From the NCBI GenBank assembly GCA_900215285.1, contig OCMG01000003.1, positions 310,001 through 374,000 of the forward strand: 64,000 bases of DNA, written 5' to 3'. Of the stretch, positions 8,440 through 17,016 are shown in pieces (positions within the stretch are counted from its first letter, which is position 1; each line of letters opens with the position of its first letter). A program made the position numbers and the translations under genes. This stretch comes from Ensifer adhaerens. Its GTDB lineage: Bacteria > Pseudomonadota > Alphaproteobacteria > Rhizobiales > Rhizobiaceae. The notes below the pieces were generated by a model. The model was not told where the DNA came from. It worked only from the letters and a program-made list of their open reading frames with translations, and did not search any database.

Positions 8440-9399
8440 GTGCTGCATTCCCGCAAACTCCTTTACATCAACGAAATCGCGCGCACGGGCTCCATTCGCA
8501 AAGCGGCGGCCAAGCTGAACGTAGCCTCATCAGCCATCAACCGGCAGATCATCGAACTGGAGGAGGAAATCGGCGCGGCCTTGTTCGAGCGCCTGCCGCG
8601 CGGCTTGCGGCTCACGTCGGCGGGTGAACTTTATGTCGAACATATCCGCGACGTGATGAAGAGCTATCAGCGGCTCGAATCCCGCGTCAAAGCCCTGAAA
8701 ATGCCGGATGCCGGCAAGGTGCGCATCGTCACGACGACCGGGCTTGCAGCCGGTCCCATGCCCGTCATCGTGTCGAAATTCGTGGCGCAGCATCCGCGCG
8801 TCAAGATCTTCATGCGCAACGACATCGGCTCGGGCACGACGCTCAATCCGGTCAGCGCGGGGGAGGTCGACATCGGCATCGGCCTCAACATCCCGGCCTC
8901 ACCCGGCATCCGCACGCTTGCCGCGTTCGACGTGCCCATCGGTGCAGTCCTGCCGCCGGGGCATCCGCTGACACGGCATGCGCAGGTTAGCCTTGGCGAG
9001 GTGATCCAGGAACGCCTCGTGCTCGTCATGAAGTCGCTGAGCCTACGCGAGGTCATCGACTTTGCACTTGCGCCTTTGTCCGTCGCGGTCGAACCGATGA
9101 TCGAGACGAACACCACGGAGGCGGTCAAACAGTTCGTTCGCGCCGGTGCCGGCGTATCGCTGATGAACCCGCTGGATATCATCCATGATTGCGCACGCGG
9201 CGACCTCGTATTCCGCCCGCTGTCCGATCCGCATGTGAAGGTGCAGCAGATGAAGGTCTTCGCCCGCGCCCGCACGCCGCTCGACAGCGCAACAAGTCTC
9301 TTCGTCGAGTTTCTGCTCGCGGAGCTTTCAGCGCTCCTGGCTACATTGGCCGCACAGGGCGTAAAGAGTGCCGGGCCCGGGGTTAATCCGGACGAGTAG
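8440..9399 (+). CDS. LysR-family transcriptional regulator
   Basis: 319 residues from a GTG start that has GGAAGGG 6 nt upstream and puts the winged HTH at the usual distance from the N-terminus (LLYINEIARTGSIRKAAAKL, then SSAINRQIIELE). Upstream in-frame ATG (8407) and TTG (8392) codons lack a comparable ribosome site and the latter falls close to the palindrome. The effector domain covers ~90-300. It is flanked by the importer/amidohydrolase operon and the creatininase, both preceded by the same palindrome, so it is the likely regulator of both. Confidence 0.88.
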   Translation: MLHSRKLLYINEIARTGSIRKAAAKLNVASSAINRQIIELEEEIGAALFERLPRGLRLTSAGELYVEHIRDVMKSYQRLESRVKALKMPDAGKVRIVTTTGLAAGPMPVIVSKFVAQHPRVKIFMRNDIGSGTTLNPVSAGEVDIGIGLNIPASPGIRTLAAFDVPIGAVLPPGHPLTRHAQVSLGEVIQERLVLVMKSLSLREVIDFALAPLSVAVEPMIETNTTEAVKQFVRAGAGVSLMNPLDIIHDCARGDLVFRPLSDPHVKVQQMKVFARARTPLDSATSLFVEFLLAELSALLATLAAQGVKSAGPGVNPDE

Positions 9400-9405
9400 G
9401 CCAGT

Positions 9406-10209
9406 TTATCCAGGGGTATAAAGATTGCTCAGCGGATAGCTCTTCACATCTTGGAGCAGATCGACAAAGGCACGCGCGATATGGCTGGCGATCATTTGCC
9501 CCTTTTCCGCTGTCCCCGCCGCAGCATTGCCGACAACACCGAAGGGATTGAGGTCGTGCGCGATCCACGCGACCGAATGGGGTGGTAGCGGCTGAAGATA
9601 CTTCGTGTTCTGTGCCATCCATTCCGCCTTTGAGCGGAAATCCTGCGCCTGATCCATCTTCACCAGATCCGGCCGGAAATGCAGCATGAGGGAGGTTTCC
9701 ACCTCGCCACCATGAATGCCGAACCTTTGTTCGTTCGGCGACAGGACGAGACCCTCCGGATGACCGAAACGCGCCCATTGGGTGGCGACCGCCATCATGC
9801 CGAAACGAACGCGCATCTCGCGTGAGACGATGCTCATGATATCGAGATTGCCACCGTGCGAATTGACCATCACAAGCTTGCGAACCCCGGCCTCGGCCAC
9901 CTTCTGCCCGATGGTCGTCCAGGCCTCGATCAGGAGCCCGGCGGGAAGCGACAGGGTACCAGGACCATAGATATGCTCGTTGGCCTTGCCGATCTCCTGC
10001 GTCGGCAGCACCAGCGCGGTGAGATCCTCCGGCAAAATTTTCCGCACCTCGGCAAGCATTCCGTTGGCGATCGTCACATCGGTGGAAATCGGAAGGTGTG
10101 GCCCATGCTGTTCGGTGGAGGCGAGCGGCAGGATGGCAATCGTCTCGTCCGGATTGAGCGACTTGAAATCGTATGCGGTGAGTTCGTTCCAGTAGAATGG
10201 GCGTGCCAC
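9406..10209 (-). CDS. creatininase family protein (creatinine amidohydrolase-like)
   Basis: 267 residues. Metal-binding and catalytic motifs of the creatininase/MftE/ArfB family are present: STEQHGPHLPISTD (~36-49), VNSHGGN, and IHGGEVETSLML. The family opens cyclic or formyl amide bonds with a divalent metal pair. The GTG start is supported by GGAAGG 7 nt upstream; a 33-codon extension has no ribosome site. The gene ends 6 bp from the convergent LysR gene. Together with a CodA-like deaminase it suggests ring opening of creatinine or a related N-heterocycle. Confidence 0.87.
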   Translation of the reverse strand: MARPFYWNELTAYDFKSLNPDETIAILPLASTEQHGPHLPISTDVTIANGMLAEVRKILPEDLTALVLPTQEIGKANEHIYGPGTLSLPAGLLIEAWTTIGQKVAEAGVRKLVMVNSHGGNLDIMSIVSREMRVRFGMMAVATQWARFGHPEGLVLSPNEQRFGIHGGEVETSLMLHFRPDLVKMDQAQDFRSKAEWMAQNTKYLQPLPPHSVAWIAHDLNPFGVVGNAAAGTAEKGQMIASHIARAFVDLLQDVKSYPLSNLYTPG

Positions 10210-10323
10210 GGTGTTTCCTTCCAGCGCTTGGGAACCGGATTGCGACAAATCCCTGATGGACTGCAGGGCATGAGGGCCGACGCCCGGACTTCCCGTATAA
10301 ATCTGCAATCTGCGCTTGGAGAA

Positions 10324-10349
10324 GCATCAATTTGCGCGGAGACCGATGC
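10324..10349. promoter_or_regulatory. operator candidate GCATCAA-N12-CCGATGC, copy 2
   Basis: Same left arm, same 12-nt spacer and same GATGCCTTTTT right flank as the site at 8362-8387, here 115 bp upstream of the creatininase start. Two mismatched bases in the right arm make it a weaker half. The match of arm, spacing and flank argues for one regulator serving both. Confidence 0.55.
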
Positions 10350-10507
10350 CTTTTTACGACCGCTTGCGCCGCCCGGCGCATGTCGCCGTCTCAAAGGCGT
10401 TACGATTGCGGGCCCAATTCGAGAGCGAAGGATTAGGCAGTGGCTGCAATTCGGGCTATGGTATCGGCGAAGATCACGGGAGGCGGCCTTCAAGAGCCGG
10501 TGATTTC

Positions 10508-12418
10508 ATGGGTTTTTCGGACCACATCAAGGAAATCGAGCGTGTCGGACAAGGCGGCAATACCGGGCGCGACGCGGTGGTGCTGGACTCTTGGCGGCGC
10601 TGTCTGGACACCTACCAGCTCGATCCCGCCAAGGCACGCGAGGCGATCATCGTTTCCGACACTCGCTTGCGGGAGCATCGTCAGCAGGCAGAGGACCTGG
10701 TGCATATCGCCCGCTCAGGCCTTGAGAAGCTCTATCGGCAGGTCGCCGAGCAGAACTACGTGCTTCTGCTTTCGGATCGCGAGGGTGTCACCGTCGAATT
10801 CCTCGGCGATCCGTCCTTCAACAATAACCTTCGCAAGGCGGGGCTTTATCTTGGCTCCGACTGGTCGGAGCCGCTTGCCGGCACATGCGCCGTCGGTGCC
10901 TGCATTGCCACGGGCGAAGCGCTGACGATTCATCAGACCGATCACTTCGACATTACCCACACGCCGCTCTCCTGCACCGCCGCGCCAATCTATGACACGC
11001 AAGGGTCGCTCACCGCCGTCCTGGACATTTCGCTGCTCAGTTCGCCCATCCTGAAAGCGAGCCAGAACATGGCGCGCCACCTGGTTTCCTCCACCGTGCG
11101 CCGGATCGAGCTTGCAAACCTGATGGCCGACAGCCGTCACGACCTCGTCCTGCGCTTCGCAGGCGCGCCGGAATTCCTGGATGTCGACCCGGAAGCAGCG
11201 ATCGCCGTGGATGGCGGCGGGAGGATCACCGGCATGACGCATGGCGGCGCGCGGCTTCTGGCAACCTCGCGCGGGCTCGACTGGCGCAGGCCCGAGCTTC
11301 TGATCGGCCAGCCCGTTGCCGACTTTTTCGAAGCCGGGCTCGATGAACTCGCGTCGCTGACGCGCGCCAGCCTTCCGCAGGACCGCCGCATTGCGGTGCG
11401 CGACGGATCGATCCTCTATGCCCATGCCATCGAGCCGCAACAGCGCATGAGCACGACCCCGCTCGCGCGGGCCGGGGCTGCCCGACCACTTCCCGCGCTG
11501 GCGAGGCTGGGCGGCAACACCCCTATCATCGACACTCTCAGGCGCAGGATCGAAAAGCTCGCACCGAGCCGGCTGCCGATCCTGCTTCAGGGGCAGACCG
11601 GCACCGGGAAGGAACATCTCGCGCGCATCGTCCATGACGCCAGCGGCCTGGCGGGCCGCTTCGTCGCAGTCAATTGCGCCGCCATCCCCGAACAGCTCAT
11701 CGAAAGCGAGCTTTTCGGCCATGCCCCGGGGGCCTTTACCGGCGCGCTGGCCAGAGGACGCAAAGGCCTGGTCGAAGAGGCAGAGGGCGGCACCCTGTTT
11801 CTTGACGAGATCGGCGACATGCCCTTTGCGGCGCAGAGCCGCCTGCTGCGGGTTCTGGCGGAAGGCGAGGTTCTGCCGGTCGGCGGTTCGGCACCCCGAA
11901 AGGTCGCGTTCCGGGTTGTTTCAGCCTCGCACCGATCCCTCGCCGACATGGTGGCCGCCGGCACTTTCCGCGAGGACCTCTATTACAGGCTCAATGCGGC
12001 CGTGCTGTCATTGCCGCCCTTGGCGGAGCGCGACGACCTGCCCTGGCTTCTCGACCGTTTGCTCGAAAGGCACGGGATGGAGGGACGCCCCTTGCGCATT
12101 TCGACCACGGCAAGGCTGATGATCCTGAGCTATCGCTGGCCAGGCAATATTCGCGAACTGGACAATGCAATCGCCTTTGCCGCCGCCCTTTGTGACGACG
12201 GCTTGATCCAGGTCACCGACCTGCCGGATCATCTCGCGCACGGCTCCGTGCCCGGCGCGGAACGCTCGACCGATGCGGAAGGACGCAACGCTCTCGACCT
12301 CAGGGCCGTGCTCGCCGCCTCCGGTGGCAACGTGTCCGAAGCTGCACGACGCCTCGGCATCGATCGCACGACCATGCACCGCCGCATGAGACGCCTGGGC
12401 ATAGATCGGCCGCATTGA
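10508..12418 (+). CDS. sigma54-dependent Fis-family activator, AcoR-like
   Basis: 636 residues. An N-terminal GAF sensory domain (~55-205) is followed by a PAS-like linker. The AAA+ domain has Walker A GQTGTGKEH (residue ~362), the sigma54-contacting GAFTGA loop (~408) and Walker B GGTLFLDEIGD. A Fis-type HTH ends the protein (NVSEAARRLGIDRTTMHRRMRRL). The intact GAFTGA means it can remodel sigma54 holoenzyme. MGFSDHIKEIERV is the family N-terminus, so the 64-codon in-frame extension is excluded. It is adjacent to a -24/-12 promoter driving a dehydrogenase and a monooxygenase, as AcoR is beside acetoin/butanediol genes. Confidence 0.92.
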   Translation: MGFSDHIKEIERVGQGGNTGRDAVVLDSWRRCLDTYQLDPAKAREAIIVSDTRLREHRQQAEDLVHIARSGLEKLYRQVAEQNYVLLLSDREGVTVEFLGDPSFNNNLRKAGLYLGSDWSEPLAGTCAVGACIATGEALTIHQTDHFDITHTPLSCTAAPIYDTQGSLTAVLDISLLSSPILKASQNMARHLVSSTVRRIELANLMADSRHDLVLRFAGAPEFLDVDPEAAIAVDGGGRITGMTHGGARLLATSRGLDWRRPELLIGQPVADFFEAGLDELASLTRASLPQDRRIAVRDGSILYAHAIEPQQRMSTTPLARAGAARPLPALARLGGNTPIIDTLRRRIEKLAPSRLPILLQGQTGTGKEHLARIVHDASGLAGRFVAVNCAAIPEQLIESELFGHAPGAFTGALARGRKGLVEEAEGGTLFLDEIGDMPFAAQSRLLRVLAEGEVLPVGGSAPRKVAFRVVSASHRSLADMVAAGTFREDLYYRLNAAVLSLPPLAERDDLPWLLDRLLERHGMEGRPLRISTTARLMILSYRWPGNIRELDNAIAFAAALCDDGLIQVTDLPDHLAHGSVPGAERSTDAEGRNALDLRAVLAASGGNVSEAARRLGIDRTTMHRRMRRLGIDRPH

Positions 12419-12438
12419 GGCATCCGCAACACCTGTTG

Positions 12439-12454
12439 CGCCACAACTGTGGCG
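12439..12454. promoter_or_regulatory. candidate upstream activator site for the AcoR-like protein
   Basis: CGCCACA-AC-TGTGGCG is a 16-bp perfect inverted repeat about 64 bp upstream of the -24 element, directly after the regulator's stop codon. Position and symmetry fit an enhancer for a Fis-type activator. It could also be part of a hairpin ending the regulator's transcript, although no T tract follows. Confidence 0.45.
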
Positions 12455-12516
12455 GCGCGCTTGCGCGCTGCCTCGAAAAGCTCAATGATTTCAGCTCAGA
12501 CCGGTAAGGACTCTCC

Positions 12517-12533
12517 TTGGCACGGCCATTGCT
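12517..12533 (+). promoter_or_regulatory. sigma54 (-24/-12) promoter
   Basis: TTGGCACGGCCATTGCT fits the consensus TTGGCACG-N4-TTGCW with the exact 10-nt separation between the GG and GC dinucleotides. Transcription would begin near 12545, giving a ~25-nt leader to the dehydrogenase ATG at 12570. The only sigma54 activator in the window is the gene directly upstream. Confidence 0.85.
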
Positions 12534-12569
12534 CCCCATTTGGCATCAAAGGCCGCCAAGGGAGGAAAC

Positions 12570-13643
12570 ATGCGCGCGCTCCGATTTCATGCAGCCAAGG
12601 ACCTGCGTCTCGAGAATATTGCCGAGCCAAAACAGCCCGGTCCGGGCCAGGTTCTGGTCCGCAACCGCTTCGTCGGGATTTGCGGGACCGATCTTCACGA
12701 ATACAGCTACGGCCCGATCTTCATCCCGACCGAGCCGCATCCCTATACCGGAGCCCACGGGCCGCAGGTGCTCGGTCATGAGTTCGGCGGTGTCGTCGAG
12801 GCAGTTGGCGAGGGTGTGACCTCGGTCAAGGTCGGCGACCGCGTTTCGATCCAGCCGCTGATCATGCCCCGAAAGGGCGACTATTTCGCCGACCGCGGCC
12901 TCTTCCATCTCAGCACGCAGCTTGCACTTGTGGGCCTGAGCTGGGACGGCGGCGGCATGGCGGAAGCAGCCCTCGTCAACGAATACAATGTCCAGAAAAT
13001 CCCCGACGAAATGACGGATGAGGAAGCAGCCCTTGTCGAGCCGACCGCCGTTGCCGTCTATGCCTGCGACCGCGGCGGCGTGACCGCCGGTAACAGCGTT
13101 CTCGTCACCGGTGCGGGCCCAATAGGCATGCTGACGCTTCTCGCCGCACGGGCCGCTGGTGCCGCTCAGCTTTTCGTCTCGGACCTCAACGACGCGCGGC
13201 TTGAGCTTGCGAAAAGCGTGATCCCCGATGTCGTCACCATCAACCCGAAGCGCGACAATGTCGGCGATGTCGTCCGTTCGTTGACGGAAGGCAATGTCGG
13301 TTGCGATGTCGCCATCGAATGCGTCGGAAACGAGCATGCGCTGAAAGCCTGTGTCGATGCTGCGCGCAAGCAGGGCATCGTCGTGCAGACCGGGCTTCAT
13401 CCGCACGAGAACCCCATCGACTGGTTCCAGGTCACGTTCCGCGACCTCGAGATCAAGGGGTCCTGGGCCTATCCGACCCATTACTGGCCGCGCGTCATCC
13501 GCCTGATCGCCTCCGGCCTCCTGCCGGCGACGAAGATCGTGACCAAGCGCATCACGCTCGACACTGCCGTGAAGGAAGGTTTCGACGTCCTGCTCGATCC
13601 GGCCGGCACGCAGCTGAAGATCCTGATCGATCTTTCGAAATAG
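12570..13643 (+). CDS. zinc-dependent alcohol dehydrogenase, (R,R)-butanediol-dehydrogenase-like
   Basis: 357 residues, medium-chain dehydrogenase. Catalytic zinc ligands are seen in GICGTDLHEY (Cys), LGHEFGG (His-Glu) and the VEPTAVA segment (Glu). The NAD-binding Rossmann motif is TGAGPIGML (~184-192). The Cys4 structural zinc cluster is absent or degenerate, as in butanediol dehydrogenases. GGAGGAAAC precedes the ATG. Expected to oxidise a secondary alcohol or diol to the ketone/acetoin, with the flavin monooxygenase downstream as the next step. Expression should need sigma54. Confidence 0.9.
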   Translation: MRALRFHAAKDLRLENIAEPKQPGPGQVLVRNRFVGICGTDLHEYSYGPIFIPTEPHPYTGAHGPQVLGHEFGGVVEAVGEGVTSVKVGDRVSIQPLIMPRKGDYFADRGLFHLSTQLALVGLSWDGGGMAEAALVNEYNVQKIPDEMTDEEAALVEPTAVAVYACDRGGVTAGNSVLVTGAGPIGMLTLLAARAAGAAQLFVSDLNDARLELAKSVIPDVVTINPKRDNVGDVVRSLTEGNVGCDVAIECVGNEHALKACVDAARKQGIVVQTGLHPHENPIDWFQVTFRDLEIKGSWAYPTHYWPRVIRLIASGLLPATKIVTKRITLDTAVKEGFDVLLDPAGTQLKILIDLSK

Positions 13644-13664
13644 GCCTTTGCCGCCATCGCCTGC

Positions 13665-13683
13665 GCCGGGAGAGGAGCCCGGC
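13665..13683 (+). terminator. small stem-loop between dehydrogenase and monooxygenase genes
   Basis: GCCGGG-N7-CCCGGC in the 124-bp gap. No T tract; more likely a processing or attenuation hairpin within one transcript than a terminator. Confidence 0.35.
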
Positions 13684-13767
13684 AGGATGATGTGGCGAGG
13701 CTTTCCGGCGCGCCCGTCGCGGGCGCTCCAAGCCACCCTACCCCAAGCATTTACGGAGGAGAAAACC

Positions 13768-15570
13768 ATGCTTGATATCAGCCCCGGAACCAAAATCGAC
13801 ACGATCCTGGCCAAGCTCGGCGACGCGCTCGCCAGCGGCGACATCGACGCCGCCGTCAACCTGTTTCAGGCCGAATGCTACTGGCGCGACCTTGTGACCT
13901 TCACCTGGAACCTGAAAACCATGGAAGGCCATGAGCAAGTGCGCGACATGCTGAAAAGCCAGCTTGCAGCGACCAAACCATCAAACTTCGTGCAGGACAC
14001 CAAGGAGGCAGCTTCCGAAGCCGGTGGCGTCACAGACGGCTGGTTCGAATTCGAAACCGGCGTCGCGCGCGGCTACGGCCATATCCGCCTGAAGGACGGG
14101 CTGATCTGGACGCTGCTCACCACCATGACGGAGCTCAAGGGCCACGAGGAACCGAAGGGCGTGCGCCGTCCGATGGGCGCCGAACACGGCCATGACCGCA
14201 ATCGCAGGACCTGGAAGGAAAGGCGCGAAACGGAAGCCGCCGAGCTTGGCTATTCCACCCAGCCCTATGTCGTCATCATCGGCGGCGGTCAGGGCGGTAT
14301 CGCGCTTGGCGCGCGGCTGCGCCAGCTTGGCGTGCCGACCATCATCATCGAGAAGAACGAGCGGCCGGGCGACAGTTGGCGCAAGCGCTACAAGTCGCTC
14401 TGCTTGCACGATCCCGTCTGGTACGACCACCTGCCCTATATCCCCTTCCCGGAAAACTGGCCTGTCTTTACGCCCAAGGACAAGGTGGGCGACTGGCTGG
14501 AAATGTACACCAAGGTCATGGAGCTGAATTATTGGGGCTCCACCACCTGCAAATCCGCCCAATATGACGAGAAGACCGGGGAATGGACCGTCATCGTCGA
14601 CCGTGCGGGCCAGGAGGTCGTGCTGCGCCCCAAGCAGCTGGTGCTCGCAACCGGCATGTCCGGCAAGGCGAATGTGCCGAAAATTCCGGGCCAGGACATC
14701 TTCAAGGGCGAGCAGCAGCATTCCTCGCAGCATCCGGGCCCGGACGCCTATGCGGGCAAGAAAGTTGTTGTCATCGGCTCCAACAACTCGGCGCACGATA
14801 TCTGCGCGGCGCTCTGGGAAGCCGGCGCGGATGTGACGATGGTACAGCGTTCGTCCACCCATATCGTCAAGTCGGACTCGCTGATGGAGATCGGCCTTGG
14901 CGATCTCTATTCGGAGCGCGCGGTTCAGGGTGGCATGACCACACGCAAGGCCGACCTCATCTTCGCCTCGCTTCCCTACCGGATCATGCATGAGTTCCAG
15001 ATCCCGATCTACAATCAGATCCGGGAAAAGGATGCGGAGTTCTACAAGGCGCTTGAAAAGGCCCGTTTCATGCTGGACTTCGGCGACGATGATTCCGGCC
15101 TGTTCATGAAATACCTGCGGCGCGGATCCGGCTACTATATCGATGTCGGGGCCTGCGATCTCGTCATCGACGGCTCGATCAAGCTGAAGTCGGGCTCAGA
15201 CGTATCGCATCTGACGGAAAACGCCGTCGTGCTGAAGGATGGCACCGAGCTTCCCGCCGATCTCGTGGTCTACGCCACCGGCTACGGCTCGATGAACGGA
15301 TGGGCCGCCGATCTCATCTCGCGCGAAGTGGCCGACAAGGTAGGCAAGTGCTGGGGTCTCGGCTCCAACACGACCAAGGACCCCGGTCCCTGGGAGGGCG
15401 AGCAGCGCAACATGTGGAAGCCGACGCAGCAGGAGGCGCTTTGGTTCCATGGCGGCAACCTGCACCAGTCGCGCCACTATTCGCAATATCTCTCGCTACA
15501 GCTCAAGGCGCGGCAAGTCGGGATCGACACGCCCGTTTACGGCATGACGAAGCCGCATCATCTCGCATAA
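13768..15570 (+). CDS. NTF2/SnoaL-like domain fused to a flavin-dependent monooxygenase (FMO/BVMO superfamily)
   Basis: 600 residues; GGAGGAG lies 9 nt before the ATG. Residues ~1-150 look like an NTF2/SnoaL fold (ALASGDIDAAVNLF, YWRDLVTFTWN, GHIRLKDGLIW). The flavoprotein follows: FAD motif GGGQGG at ~172, the superfamily fingerprint F-x-G-x-x-x-H at ~312 and the NADPH motif GSNNSAHD at ~337. The residue after the fingerprint His spacer is His-Pro rather than the Trp of Baeyer-Villiger enzymes or the Tyr/Phe of N-oxidising FMOs, so the reaction class is open. A pathway of alcohol to ketone to ester is plausible with the dehydrogenase upstream. Confidence 0.9.
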   Translation: MLDISPGTKIDTILAKLGDALASGDIDAAVNLFQAECYWRDLVTFTWNLKTMEGHEQVRDMLKSQLAATKPSNFVQDTKEAASEAGGVTDGWFEFETGVARGYGHIRLKDGLIWTLLTTMTELKGHEEPKGVRRPMGAEHGHDRNRRTWKERRETEAAELGYSTQPYVVIIGGGQGGIALGARLRQLGVPTIIIEKNERPGDSWRKRYKSLCLHDPVWYDHLPYIPFPENWPVFTPKDKVGDWLEMYTKVMELNYWGSTTCKSAQYDEKTGEWTVIVDRAGQEVVLRPKQLVLATGMSGKANVPKIPGQDIFKGEQQHSSQHPGPDAYAGKKVVVIGSNNSAHDICAALWEAGADVTMVQRSSTHIVKSDSLMEIGLGDLYSERAVQGGMTTRKADLIFASLPYRIMHEFQIPIYNQIREKDAEFYKALEKARFMLDFGDDDSGLFMKYLRRGSGYYIDVGACDLVIDGSIKLKSGSDVSHLTENAVVLKDGTELPADLVVYATGYGSMNGWAADLISREVADKVGKCWGLGSNTTKDPGPWEGEQRNMWKPTQQEALWFHGGNLHQSRHYSQYLSLQLKARQVGIDTPVYGMTKPHHLA

Positions 15571-15577
15571 GCCTTCA

Positions 15578-15608
15578 CCGAGGGCGCCGGCACAACCGGC
15601 GCCCTCGG
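15578..15608 (+). terminator. strong GC hairpin after the monooxygenase gene
   Basis: A perfect 13-bp stem (CCGAGGGCGCCGG and its complement) with the loop CACAA starts 8 bp after the stop codon. There is no T run, so termination efficiency is uncertain, but it clearly marks the end of the sigma54 operon. Confidence 0.7.
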
Positions 15609-15759
15609 CTCGAACAAAGCCTTCGACAGCGGCGCCCATGCCCAAACTTGCCCCCTGCAGCCCAACTCGGATAATCTGCCGTTGATTCCCGGTGCTTCGC
15701 GCGCCGCGTCACGCGCCATGATGGCCAGTGCGGGAAGCAGACAGCAAGGTGACCGAGGC

Positions 15760-16872
15760 ATGAGCATTTCCCTTTCCGGCCCCGTTCTGGCGCGCGCCGA
15801 ACAGCTTGATGCCCTGGATGCCATTCTGCCATTCGACCGGCGTGATCAGCTTGCACGCCTGCTGACGGACGACGATGTTGCATCGCTCCGGCATCTGGCC
15901 GACGAGGGCATGGGCGAAAACACGTTGCGCGCCTTTGCCTCCGATCTCGGCTATCTCGAGGCATGGTCGATGGCGGCCACCGGCGAGCCCTTGCCCTGGC
16001 CCGCACCCGAAAGCCTGGTGCTGGCCTTCATCGCTCATCATTTGTGGAAGCCGGAACGGCGCGAGGTCGATCCGGCCCATGGCATGCCGGCCGATGTCGA
16101 GGCACAATTGCGCGCCCAGGGCCTGTTGCGCGCCATGGGCCCGCATGCGCCGGCGACGGTGAAACGACGGCTGACGTCGTGGTCGGCGCTGACCAAATGG
16201 CGCGGTCTAGAAGGAAGCTTCGCCACCACGACAGTCAGGGCGGCGCTGCGACTTGCCGTTCGCGCCGATGCAAGGCCGCGGGGCCGCAAGAGCCAATCGG
16301 CGGTGACCGGCGACGTGCTCTCCAAGCTCCTCGCCACCTGCGCCGGCGCGCGACTGGCCGATATCCGCGACCGTGCCCTTCTCCTCACGGCCTTTTCCTC
16401 CGGCGGACGGAGACGTTCCGAGCTCGTCAGCCTGCGGGTTGAGGATCTGGTTGACGATGAGCCCGTGCGCGAAACGCCCCTTGATGAGAACTCGCGGCAG
16501 ATGCCCTGCATGATCCTGCGCCTTGGCAGCGAAGCGTCCGTCGTAATAGTCGGCCGACCGGTCGCCGCCCTGAAGGCCTGGCTTGCCGCCGCCAGGATCG
16601 AAACGGGACCGGTCTTCCGCCGCATCGACCAATGGGGCAATGTCGACCGCCGCGGACTGACGCCGCAAGCCGTCAACCTGATCCTGAAGGCGCGGTGCGA
16701 GAAGGCGGGTCTTGATCCGGCAGAGTTCTCCGCCCATGGTCTGCGGGCGGGATATCTGGCGGAAGCAGCCAGTCTCGGCGTGCCGCTGCAACAGGCAATG
16801 CAGCAATCGCAGCACCGCTCTCTGGCGCAGGCTGCACAATATTACAACGGCCAGACCCGCAGGAAAGACTAG
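15760..16872 (+). CDS. tyrosine-type site-specific recombinase/integrase
   Basis: 370 residues. An N-terminal SAM-like core-binding domain (~25-150) is followed by the catalytic domain. The tyrosine-recombinase residues are the first Arg in FSSGGRRRSELVSLR, HGLRAGY (His-x-x-Arg), the His of QQSQHRSLAQAAQ and the nucleophile Tyr in QYYN. All catalytic residues appear intact. MSISLSGP is taken as the start; ATGs at 15718-15721 and 15682 are possible but lie in low-quality sequence. No tRNA, phage gene or direct repeat flanks it, so it looks like a lone integrase left by a mobile element. Confidence 0.85.
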   Translation: MSISLSGPVLARAEQLDALDAILPFDRRDQLARLLTDDDVASLRHLADEGMGENTLRAFASDLGYLEAWSMAATGEPLPWPAPESLVLAFIAHHLWKPERREVDPAHGMPADVEAQLRAQGLLRAMGPHAPATVKRRLTSWSALTKWRGLEGSFATTTVRAALRLAVRADARPRGRKSQSAVTGDVLSKLLATCAGARLADIRDRALLLTAFSSGGRRRSELVSLRVEDLVDDEPVRETPLDENSRQMPCMILRLGSEASVVIVGRPVAALKAWLAAARIETGPVFRRIDQWGNVDRRGLTPQAVNLILKARCEKAGLDPAEFSAHGLRAGYLAEAASLGVPLQQAMQQSQHRSLAQAAQYYNGQTRRKD

Positions 16873-17016
16873 GATCTTACGCCGGGCAGGTTACTGACCG
16901 GCTGGGCAGCCGCCTCGATCAACAAGGTCGCAGCCTCGACATGGCCGCCTGTGCAACTATCCAATGTGAATGATCATCGATGCGGGCACATAGCTGCACG
17001 CCGTCCCGGGGAATTC

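Noticed and set aside
10316..10507. 64-codon in-frame extension of the AcoR-like gene
   Set aside because: It overlaps the operator copy, has no ribosome site, and family members begin at MGFSDHI-like sequence.
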